Source: Rhodospirillales bacterium (GTDB lineage Bacteria > Pseudomonadota > Gammaproteobacteria > Burkholderiales > Burkholderiaceae_D). Taken from it: a DNA stretch of 64,000 bases. Positions 25,737 through 33,677 of this stretch are shown here, in pieces. The first letter of the stretch is position 1; each line of letters starts with the position of its first letter. The DNA lies in assembly GCA_903970305.1 (NCBI GenBank), contig CAJCID010000266.1, positions 1 through 64,000 of the forward strand, in the 5' to 3' direction. The notes beneath the pieces were generated by a model that was given only the letters and a program-made list of their open reading frames with translations, was not told where the DNA came from and searched no databases. The translations under genes were made by a program, and so were the position numbers.

Positions 25737-27635
25737 TCAGCTCGAGCCGGATTCGGCAAGAGAGCCTTCACCCTCCTCCAGTTGACCAAACAGCCCTTGG
25801 CGGCTCCTCAACTCGCCCACAGTTCCCGTGTCGACGACACGGCACTGGGCCATCAGGATCACGCGATCGAAATGACGCAGCGCCGAGAAGCGGTGTACGG
25901 AGGCCAAAATGGCGACCGCCTTCAGACTCTCCCTTAACCTCTCGAAGACCTTGGACTCGGTCGCCTGATCCAGCGCAGAAGTCGGCTCGTCGAGCAGAAG
26001 GATCGATGCCTCCTCGGCTGCGAGCAGGCCGCGGGCAAGCGCAAGACGCTGGCGCTGCCCCCCCGACAGGTTAAAGCCGCCCTCGACAATCGGCGTCTTA
26101 AGGCCCAGGGGCAAGGAGGCGACGACCTCATCCAAACAACTCAGATAGAGCGCACGCTCGATCGCCTGGTTCGAATACTCCCGCCCGAAGGTCAGATTCA
26201 CGAGCAGGCTCGCCTCGAACACTTCGGTCTCCTGGGGGACGAGGATCGCAAGCCGGGCCAGATCGCGTGGCGCATCCATCGGGCGTCCATCGATCGCGAT
26301 CTCACCCCGTTCGGGCCCGTAGAGACCTGCCAGGACCCGCAACAAGGTGCTCTTACCCGCACCGCTTGGGCCCACGAGCGCGATCCGCTCGCCAGCACCG
26401 ATGACCAGATCCGCCGTCAGGGTCGTGACGGTGCGTGAGGTCGCTGAGGTCGCTGAGGTCGCTGAGGCCGCCGACACCGCGCCGCTGCCGTGGGTTGATG
26501 GCTCAAGACGCACGTGCTGAAACTCGAGTTCGCGGATCTCGATCCTCTTCCACTGTGGTGCAAGAAAGCTCGCGGCCGCGGACCGCTCCTCGGCTTCCCA
26601 GATCGGCTCAGCGCTGGCCACGTTCGCCTTCACGCTCGAAAAATTCTGGAAGTTGGTCGCCAAGGCGCTGATCACCGAAGCCGCCTGCTGCCCATATTGA
26701 TAGACCATGAAGATCGATCCGAGGAGGATGGCCGGTTGCTTTCCCACTCCCCCCGTCGCGGCAGCCCCGGCCGCCGCTGCTCGAGTGGCCTGCCAGGCCT
26801 GCAGCGCGACCAGGCCCCAGACCAGGGCGATCGTGAGGAGGTCGACCGTGCACCATTTCGCCTCGTTGACCTCGATCGAGCGCCGCAGCGGCTTGAAGGC
26901 ATCGACGAGGCGCTGACCGACGAGCCTGCGCGCAGCGGCCTCGAGCCTTAAGGCCATCACCGTCGAGATGTTGCGCGTGAAGTCCAAGAGCCCGGCACTA
27001 TAGCGCCGGTCCGCGTCGATTTCGAAGACCGCAAGACGCAAGAGCACCGCATCGAAGCGCAGGATGGCGTAGGCGATGACGACAAAGCCCACGAGTGCAA
27101 ACAGACCGGTCGGCCAGGACAGGATGCACAGCGCCACAAGCGGGCCGATGATGTTGATCAGATTCTGCAGATAGACAAACTGACTTTGGGTGAAATCGTA
27201 CAGCGCGTGGGTCGCCTGCTGGACCCTCTGGGCGAGTTCGCTCGAGTGATGCTGCTCGTGCCACGGCAAAGGCGCAGCCAACAGTTTCGCGTAGAGCGCA
27301 TCGGACATCGCGATGCGCACCGCCAAGCCCACGTTGCGCTCGAGGATGCGTCCGGGACCGTGCAACGTCCAGGCCACGACATTGACCGCGAGAATCGCGG
27401 CGATGAGCCAGCCTGCGTGAGCGAGCCGAGCGGACTCCCCGGTCTGGATGGTGTTGATCGCCTCGCCAGCGAGCCAGGGTACGGTGAGCTTGATCACCTG
27501 CGAGAATCCCAGGAGACTCATCGCGGTCACATAGTTCGTGCGCACCCCGGCAGCGTAGCGCCAGAGCTGCCGATACAGACCCAAAAGGCTCGTCGGCGGC
27601 TCGGATGTCACTCGGCGGTAGTGGCTGGCTTGCAT
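25737..27635 (-). CDS. ABC transporter with fused permease and ATPase domains
   Basis: A 632-residue half-transporter. The N-terminal membrane domain (about 30-330) has about six helices and the type-1 exporter motif region RILERNVGLAVRIAMSDALYAKLLAAPLPWHE. The ATPase domain has Walker A GPSGAGKST, the Q-loop in LVPQETEVFEASL, signature LSGGQRQRLALARG, Walker [13 protein letters not shown], and the H-loop in ASVHRFSAL. A short Ser/Ala/Thr insertion between the permease and ATPase is encoded by 9-bp repeats. Homodimeric export of lipids, peptides or drugs is typical; substrate unknown. No accessory genes nearby. Confidence 0.9.
   Translation of the reverse strand: MQASHYRRVTSEPPTSLLGLYRQLWRYAAGVRTNYVTAMSLLGFSQVIKLTVPWLAGEAINTIQTGESARLAHAGWLIAAILAVNVVAWTLHGPGRILERNVGLAVRIAMSDALYAKLLAAPLPWHEQHHSSELAQRVQQATHALYDFTQSQFVYLQNLINIIGPLVALCILSWPTGLFALVGFVVIAYAILRFDAVLLRLAVFEIDADRRYSAGLLDFTRNISTVMALRLEAAARRLVGQRLVDAFKPLRRSIEVNEAKWCTVDLLTIALVWGLVALQAWQATRAAAAGAAATGGVGKQPAILLGSIFMVYQYGQQAASVISALATNFQNFSSVKANVASAEPIWEAEERSAAASFLAPQWKRIEIRELEFQHVRLEPSTHGSGAVSAASATSATSATSRTVTTLTADLVIGAGERIALVGPSGAGKSTLLRVLAGLYGPERGEIAIDGRPMDAPRDLARLAILVPQETEVFEASLLVNLTFGREYSNQAIERALYLSCLDEVVASLPLGLKTPIVEGGFNLSGGQRQRLALARGLLAAEEASILLLDEPTSALDQATESKVFERLRESLKAVAILASVHRFSALRHFDRVILMAQCRVVDTGTVGELRSRQGLFGQLEEGEGSLAESGSS
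26437..26472 (-). repeat. 9-bp tandem repeat inside the ABC exporter gene
   Basis: Three exact copies of GAGGTCGCT (plus strand) and one variant copy encode an Ala-Thr-Ser repeat in the protein, upstream of the ATPase core. The length is a multiple of three, so expansion would be in frame. Confidence 0.8.
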
Positions 27636-27754
27636 TATTTTTTCTGGAGAGATCGATGCTTCGGTTGGTCTTTGCCCAGGCGCTCACCGAGCCGGGTCGG
27701 CGACTCTTTGGGCCGACCCGCCCAGGCACGACTGTACAGGACGTCGAGCGCGCC

Positions 27755-29248
27755 CTAGCGGGTCCGCACCAGCAAGGCACTGGCTGGCGCCAGATCGATT
27801 TCGAGGTGGCGCGGCGCGGCTGAGGACACGGAGCCGAGCCGGGGCGGATTCCAGCTGCCGTCTTGTCCGAGCGCAGCACCCGCGAGCAGGATCTTCTCGT
27901 GCTCGCCAAGCGTGGCGGCGCCAAAACTCAAGAGTTCGGCGCCGGAAACGTTCTCGTCGAAGCGGAGGATAGCCCGCGCCGCGCGCGACGGCTCCTTGTT
28001 GAGGAGCACGACCGAGAGCGACGCGCCGGCGCCCCGCACGGCGTAAGCGGCAAGGTTCAGCCGGCCGGCCTCGATCTCGGTCTGGACGAGGCGCCCCACC
28101 CCGACTTCCTTCACAAAACGCATTGCATAGTACTCGGGCCGGGGCCCGAGGGCCACGAGGTCGTCGTCGGCGATCGGGGTGTACCCGGCGGTGTGACCCC
28201 CACCGTGGAAGTTCACCCCTGAAGCCCCACCTCGGGCAGTCTCGAAAAGAAATTCAATCGCCCAAAGCGCGGCACCGAAGGAGTTGCTAACGCCAGGGCG
28301 GCCGCCATGGTAGAAGGAATTCGCTTCGGTGTATCGAAACCCGAGCGCAGTGCCTGCGTCACTCACCGCGCGCGCCAGGGAGGTCAGCGCGCCCGGTAAT
28401 CCCGGGTCGGGCGAGAGCAGGAGTTCCAGCGTCGATGTCGCGTCCTCGCCGTTGGCCCGATAATAGTGCTGGCTAAGGAGTGCAAGCCCGCTGCCCGAGG
28501 CCTTCGCCAAGGGTAGAGAAAAACCGTGCAGATCGTAGGAGCTCGCCGGTCCGCTAAAGAGCGCCTTGGGAACGGCAAGACGGATCGCCGTCTGCATGCC
28601 CTGCCACTCCGCAAGATAGTCTTCGAAACGGTAGGTTGGTGCACGCAGTCCGTTGGCCGAGAAGAGATCCGGTTCATTGCCGAGCTCAAAGGCGACGAGG
28701 TGTTCGCCCAGGATCTGAGCCGCCACGCGCGCCTCGAGGGCGGCACGCGCCGCAGTGTTCTGTCCGAGGTTGATTCCATAGAGGACTTGCCAGCCGGTCG
28801 CGTCGAGAAATCCCCTCAGCCGCTCCAGGTCGCTGGGTGTGATGACGCCAGGCGTGGGCAACGGCGCGCCAGCGCTGCTGCCGTTCCCCAGAGATGCGCC
28901 ATCCGGCACGAAGACACACTCGTCGACCGAGTTGCCGCCCAGTCGCAGAAGACTCGGTCCCACTCCTCGAAAAAGACCGACGAGTGTAGCGTTGCTCTCC
29001 GAAAAAAAGGGCGTGCCCAGCTTGGCTTTCTCGTAGGACAAGCCCGCCTGGCCGGGCACGATCTGTCCGCTGCTTGTCGCGGCCCTGACCGTTACCACTA
29101 CGGTTGTGGCCGCCATGCGGGTGCGCTCGAGCGCTGCCTCGCCCCGAGCTGATCCCAGTACCGGGGGCAGGGCCGCGAGGCCCAGGGTGCGCGAGGCCAA
29201 GCCCAACATCCTCCTGCGCCGCACATCGCAGCGGTGCGGCTCGGTCAA
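27755..29248 (-). CDS. Secreted GH79-like glycoside hydrolase (beta-glucuronidase/heparanase type)
   Basis: A 497-residue protein with a Tat-like signal (VRRRRMLGLASRTLGLAALPPVLGSARG). The catalytic barrel shows FELGNEPDLF, whose Glu192 fits the acid/base of clan GH-A, and FRYTEANSFYHGG, whose Glu308 fits the nucleophile. LRLGGNSVDECVF near the start and GASGVNFHGGGHTAGYTPI near the end match GH79. A beta-sandwich C-terminal domain follows (SVVLLNKEPSRAARAILRFDE). The start is placed at TTG 29248 because GGAGG lies 5 nt upstream; the open frame to 29314 runs through a 13-bp repeat. It would act on uronic-acid-containing glycans outside the cytoplasm; exact sugar inferred. Confidence 0.78.
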   Translation of the reverse strand: MTEPHRCDVRRRRMLGLASRTLGLAALPPVLGSARGEAALERTRMAATTVVVTVRAATSSGQIVPGQAGLSYEKAKLGTPFFSESNATLVGLFRGVGPSLLRLGGNSVDECVFVPDGASLGNGSSAGAPLPTPGVITPSDLERLRGFLDATGWQVLYGINLGQNTAARAALEARVAAQILGEHLVAFELGNEPDLFSANGLRAPTYRFEDYLAEWQGMQTAIRLAVPKALFSGPASSYDLHGFSLPLAKASGSGLALLSQHYYRANGEDATSTLELLLSPDPGLPGALTSLARAVSDAGTALGFRYTEANSFYHGGRPGVSNSFGAALWAIEFLFETARGGASGVNFHGGGHTAGYTPIADDDLVALGPRPEYYAMRFVKEVGVGRLVQTEIEAGRLNLAAYAVRGAGASLSVVLLNKEPSRAARAILRFDENVSGAELLSFGAATLGEHEKILLAGAALGQDGSWNPPRLGSVSSAAPRHLEIDLAPASALLVRTR

Positions 29249-29267
29249 GGAAGCCTCCGAATTGACG

Positions 29268-29306
29268 GTCCTGAATCGCGGTCCTGAATCGCGGTCCTGA
29301 ATCGCG
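29268..29306. repeat. 13-bp tandem repeat in the leader of the GH79-like gene
   Basis: Three exact copies of GTCCTGAATCGCG (plus strand) lie 20-58 bp upstream of the TTG start. They fall in the 5' untranslated or promoter region of the leftward gene. Confidence 0.85.
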
Positions 29307-29531
29307 TACCTCAACCACGCTCATCAAGACGGGTCCGATACGGTTTGTGAAGTCACGCGTTCGCAAGGCCCATTTTAGACCAGCTTGCCGGTCGGTCACG
29401 CGCCCCCGACCGAGGGCGGCCCGTGCGAGAGCGCCGCCTCGATAGACCCGACCCAACTCACGTACGCCCTCTTTGAGCCTCGGTGAGTCGAAGCAGTTCA
29501 CGGACGTGCCTCCCCGGCGGGACGTTACCTC

Positions 29532-29921
29532 TCACCCCAGCGCTCTGGCCTGGCGCGTCTGGCGCACAAAGCGCGACAGGCGCGCTATCTCCGCAAAGAC
29601 CTGCGGCGAGACCCAGCGTTCATCGAGCCGGTCGGTGACGACGAGTTCATCCAGATAGATGAGCACCGCCGAGTGGTTATCCCAGCGGCCGATCACATTC
29701 AGAAGGACACTCTCAAACTGGGCCGCGAGTTCGATCGGACGGACATGTGCCGGGAGCTGCGCCATCCACTCCTCGATGATCTGGTGACGCACGAGCTTTT
29801 GGACCTGCTCGGCAGCCCGCGTCGAGCCATCGGTCTTGGCGGGGGTGAACGATTCAAACCAGTCGTCGAACGACCGACTTTTCGAGTCGGAATCCTTCTG
29901 GGTCAGCAGTGTGGCAAACAT
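29532..29921 (-). CDS. Conserved-looking hypothetical protein
   Basis: A 129-residue, mostly helical and acidic/basic-mixed protein with no signal peptide. GAGGTG lies about 7 nt before the ATG at 29921. Codon usage matches its neighbours. Segments such as QVQKLVRHQIIEEWMAQLPAH and LSRFVRQTRQARALG are amphipathic. No family is recognised. It stands between the GH79-like gene and the divergent MFS gene. Function unknown. Confidence 0.55.
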   Translation of the reverse strand: MFATLLTQKDSDSKSRSFDDWFESFTPAKTDGSTRAAEQVQKLVRHQIIEEWMAQLPAHVRPIELAAQFESVLLNVIGRWDNHSAVLIYLDELVVTDRLDERWVSPQVFAEIARLSRFVRQTRQARALG

Positions 29922-30218
29922 GGCAATCACCTCAAAAAGTTGTTGGACCACGAAGCGCGGGATGAGCCGGCATCCGATCAGTTCATCCTAGGACTCTCTT
30001 TGGGCGGGAGGTGCAACCCAATCTCCTTCGTTTGTATCGGCATGCAACCTGGCTGGACCGCTTCAGAGGAGCCTTTGTCGCGTGCAGAATTTTTTGTAAC
30101 AACCTCGACCAGGGCTGCCCCGGCACGTCCCGCCCTTTCGGGGCGCTTTGGGGATATGCGAAAATAGCGTCTTGAGCCGTTCATCTTGCCGTCTTGCAGG
30201 ACCGAGTCCCCCTTTTGC

Positions 30219-31739
30219 ATGAGCACTCCCCCGCCCCCCGTCGCGCATCGCGGCCTGATCACGGTCTCGATCATGCTGGCAACGATCATGCAGACTCTGG
30301 ACAGTACGATCGCCAACGTGGCGCTGCCGCACATGCAGGGCACGCTCTCGGCCTCGAGCGACCAGATCACCTGGGTTCTCACGTCCTATATCGTGGCCGC
30401 GGCGATTGCCACACCGGCGACTGGCTGGCTGGCCGACCGCTTTGGCCGCAAGAATCTCTTCCTCCTGACCGTCCTCGGATTCACGATCACCTCGGCGCTG
30501 TGCGGCTTATCAGGAACTCTCTCGGAGATCGTCGTCGCGCGCCTCTTGCAGGGGGTGTTCGGTGCGGCGCTCGTCCCCCTGTCCCAGGCGACCCTGCTCG
30601 ACATCAACCCGCCGGGCAAGCAAGGACCCGCCATGGCCGTCTGGGGGATGGGCGTCATGATCGGTCCGATCATCGGTCCGACACTGGGCGGCTGGCTGAC
30701 TGAGGACTACAACTGGCGCTGGGTGTTCTATATCAATCTGCCCATCGGCGCGGTGGCCTTCTTCGGCATCCTCACGTTCATGCGCGAGACCACGCGTCAG
30801 GTGGGGCGGCGCTTCGACTTCTTCGGCTTTGCCACCTTAAGCCTTGCGATCGGCATGCTTCAGCTGTTTCTCGATCGGGGCGAGCAGAAGGACTGGTTCG
30901 GCTCAACCGAGATTTGCGTCGAGGCCGTCTGCGCGGGCTTGGCGGCCGCCTTTTTCCTCGCGCACACGGCCTTAAGCGGCCACGACTCTTTCTTTGATAC
31001 CCGCATTCTGCGTGACCGAAACTATTTCACGGGGTTTCTGGTGATCTTCGTGACCGGCCTCGTACTCTACGCCACGCGCGCCCTGTTGCCGCCGATGCTG
31101 CAGACCTTGATGGACTATCCGGTCATCGCCACAGGCCTCGTTCTCGCCCCGAGCGGTGCCGGCACGATGCTCGCGATGCTCATCGCGGGGCGCCTCGTGC
31201 GCAAGGTCGACATCCGGCTTCTGATGAGCGTCGGGTTCACCTTGACCATCTTCTCGCTCTGGCAGATGAGCCACTACTCGCTCGTGCTCTCGGAGAGCGA
31301 TATCGTCTGGCCGGGGATCATCCAGGGAATCGGCCTGGGCTTCATCTTCGTGCCGTTGAGCACGGTGACCTTCTCGACGCTCAAGGCCGACCTCAGGCCG
31401 GCGGGGACCTCGATGTTCAGTCTGTCGCGCAACATCGGCTCGTCGATCGGCATCTCCGTTGTCGAGACGCTCTTGACGCGCAACACCGAAGTCGCCCATT
31501 CCACACTGGCCGAGCACATCAGCGTTTTCAATCCGCTCGCCGTGTCGGCCCTGCGCTTGGGCGATGCCTCGAGCCTCGCGGCCTTGAATGTGGAAGTCAC
31601 GCGCCAAGCCTCCATGATCGCCTATGTCGATGACTTTCGCTTCATGATGATCCTGACCCTGGTCACGATGCCGCTCATCCTCTTGATCCGGCCGTTGCGG
31701 CTGCGCGTCGAGGAGGCCGGCCACCTGGCCGTTGAGTAG
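30219..31739 (+). CDS. DHA2-family (EmrB-like) MFS drug/proton antiporter
   Basis: A 506-residue permease with 14 predicted helices, typical of DHA2. Motif A is GWLADRFGRKNLF. The DHA2/EmrB start LATIMQTLDSTIANVALPHM holds the conserved membrane Asp. The motif C region is GMGVMIGPIIGPTLGGWLTEDYNWRWVFYINLPIG. Partner genes emrA/tolC are not adjacent. The ATG at 30219 is used; an upstream TTG at 30186 is possible. Export of hydrophobic toxic compounds is expected. Its C-terminal coding end is followed by a 190-bp gap before hscC. Confidence 0.9.
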   Translation: MSTPPPPVAHRGLITVSIMLATIMQTLDSTIANVALPHMQGTLSASSDQITWVLTSYIVAAAIATPATGWLADRFGRKNLFLLTVLGFTITSALCGLSGTLSEIVVARLLQGVFGAALVPLSQATLLDINPPGKQGPAMAVWGMGVMIGPIIGPTLGGWLTEDYNWRWVFYINLPIGAVAFFGILTFMRETTRQVGRRFDFFGFATLSLAIGMLQLFLDRGEQKDWFGSTEICVEAVCAGLAAAFFLAHTALSGHDSFFDTRILRDRNYFTGFLVIFVTGLVLYATRALLPPMLQTLMDYPVIATGLVLAPSGAGTMLAMLIAGRLVRKVDIRLLMSVGFTLTIFSLWQMSHYSLVLSESDIVWPGIIQGIGLGFIFVPLSTVTFSTLKADLRPAGTSMFSLSRNIGSSIGISVVETLLTRNTEVAHSTLAEHISVFNPLAVSALRLGDASSLAALNVEVTRQASMIAYVDDFRFMMILTLVTMPLILLIRPLRLRVEEAGHLAVE

Positions 31740-31930
31740 CTCGAAGGCCGAGGGCACGCCCGCGTCGGCCAGGCGGATCCGTACCGGGCGGCAACAAGCC
31801 TGGCACCGAGCCCTGCAACGAGGCTTGAGTCGGCGCCGCACATCGGTGAGAATTCGAGCGGAGCCCCTCTGTCCGAATGCACAGATTGCGCTGAAGGGAC
31901 GACCGCAGGACCACCGCGCAAGGAACCATT

Positions 31931-33631
31931 GTGATATTTGGCATCGACCTGGGCACGACCAATAGCCTCATTGCCTATCTGAAGGACGGCGTGCCCACGC
32001 CGATTCCGAATGTCTTCGGCGAGTTCACGACGCCCTCCGTGGTTGCGCTTGACGAAAACAACGAGATCCTGGTCGGGCGCAATGCGCGCGAGCGACTCTA
32101 CACCGCGCCACGCCAGAGCGTCGCGTCGTTCAAGCGGCTGATGGGATCGACTGAGCAGATTGCTCTGGGCAAGCGCCACTTTCGACCCGAGGACCTCTCT
32201 GCCTTGGTGTTACGCTCGCTTGCCGCCGATGCCGAGGCGCACCTGAACGAGCGCGTCGAAGAAGTCGTGATCTCGGTGCCGGCCTACTTCAACGACACCC
32301 AGCGCAAGGCCACCCGCTTGGCTGGAGAGCTTGCGGGACTTTCGGTCAAGCGCCTCATCAACGAGCCGACCGCTGCGGCCTTGTTCCACGGCATCGCCGA
32401 TCGTGAGGACGACGCAACCTTTCTGGTGTTCGATCTGGGCGGGGGCACCTTCGATGTCTCGATACTGGAGCGCTTCTCCGGGGTCATGGAGGTACGCGCC
32501 ACCGGAGGCGACAGTTTCCTCGGAGGGGACGACTTCACCGAGATGATGATGCGCTTGATCGCCGAGCAACTCGCCTTGCCTCCGAAAAAACGCACCGAAC
32601 CCAAGATCGCCTCGGCGCTGCGCTTTGCGGCCGAGTCAGCCAAGCGCGCGCTCAGCGAAGACAAGGAGGCCGAGGTGCAACTGCCCGCCGCCCTCGGAGG
32701 CAGCGTGTTTCGCATTGCGGCGAGCGATTATGAGTCGGCCTGCTCCGGCCTATTGCAACGTCTGCGCAGCCCAGTCGAGCAGGCCATGCGCGATGCGCGC
32801 CTGCAGCTTGCTGGGCTGGCTGAAATCGTCCTGGTCGGAGGCGCGACGCGCATGCCGATGATCCGCAGGCTCGCCGCCCAGCTCTTTGGGCGACTGCCCG
32901 CGCGCTATCCGGACCCGGACCAGACGATTGCCCTGGGTGCCGCGGTCTGCGCCGGGCTCGTCGGGCGCGACGCGGCCTTCGAGGAGATGGTTCTTGCCGA
33001 CGTGTGTCCGCACAGCCTGGGTACCTCGGTGTCAGAAAGAGATGCTCGGGGCACGATGATCGGCGACATCTTTCTGCCGATCATCGAACGTAACACGGTC
33101 GTGCCCGCGTCCCGGGTCAAGACGGTCCAGACGGTCGCCGACTTTCAGGAGAAGTTGCGCATCGACATCTACCAGGGGGAATCCCGCCAGTGCAGCAAGA
33201 ACGTCCATCTCGGAGGGATGGAGTTTACGATCCCGCTGGAGAAGGCCGGCGAGGTCAAGGCGGACATCCGCTACACCTACGATGTGAATGGTATTCTCGA
33301 CGTGGACATCGACATCGGCCGGGCCGGGATCAGCAAGAATCTCCTCATCAAGAAGCTCTCGGGCGACGTCTCCGAAGAGGAGATCGAAAGGCGGCGCCTG
33401 GAATTGGCCGAGCTGAAGGTCCATCCTCGGGATCAGGAGCAGAACCGTCTGCTTCTGGAGAGCGGCGACCGGCTGTACGAACACCTCCTGGGCGACGAGC
33501 GTCAGTTCGTGGGCAGCTGGCTCGACGAGTTCCGTGCCGTGCTCGAACGCCAGGATCCCCGTGAGATCAAGGCTGCAGGCGATGCCTTGAAGGACCGGTT
33601 GGCGGCCCTGGAGCGGGGCGGCGCCTGGTGA
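31931..33631 (+). CDS. hscC: Hsp70-class chaperone HscC
   Basis: A 566-residue Hsp70. The ATPase domain begins MIFGIDLGTTNSLIAYLKDG. It contains SVPAYFNDTQRKATRLAGELAGL, INEPTAAALFHG, LVFDLGGGTFDVSILE and LVGGATRMPMIRR. N-terminal words such as IPNVFGEFTTPSVVALDENN and FKRLMGS follow HscC rather than DnaK, and the length matches E. coli HscC (about 556). The substrate-binding half is shorter than in DnaK. It starts with GTG at 31931, with AAGGAA upstream. It is followed after 46 bp by a J-like membrane protein, the usual hscC arrangement. HscC has been linked to sigma-70 regulation and stress in E. coli; the role here is inferred. Confidence 0.92.
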   Translation: MIFGIDLGTTNSLIAYLKDGVPTPIPNVFGEFTTPSVVALDENNEILVGRNARERLYTAPRQSVASFKRLMGSTEQIALGKRHFRPEDLSALVLRSLAADAEAHLNERVEEVVISVPAYFNDTQRKATRLAGELAGLSVKRLINEPTAAALFHGIADREDDATFLVFDLGGGTFDVSILERFSGVMEVRATGGDSFLGGDDFTEMMMRLIAEQLALPPKKRTEPKIASALRFAAESAKRALSEDKEAEVQLPAALGGSVFRIAASDYESACSGLLQRLRSPVEQAMRDARLQLAGLAEIVLVGGATRMPMIRRLAAQLFGRLPARYPDPDQTIALGAAVCAGLVGRDAAFEEMVLADVCPHSLGTSVSERDARGTMIGDIFLPIIERNTVVPASRVKTVQTVADFQEKLRIDIYQGESRQCSKNVHLGGMEFTIPLEKAGEVKADIRYTYDVNGILDVDIDIGRAGISKNLLIKKLSGDVSEEEIERRRLELAELKVHPRDQEQNRLLLESGDRLYEHLLGDERQFVGSWLDEFRAVLERQDPREIKAAGDALKDRLAALERGGAW

Positions 33632-33677
33632 ACCGCGTAAAGAAGGAAGGCCACCCTCCTCGGCTTGCGTCTCGACC

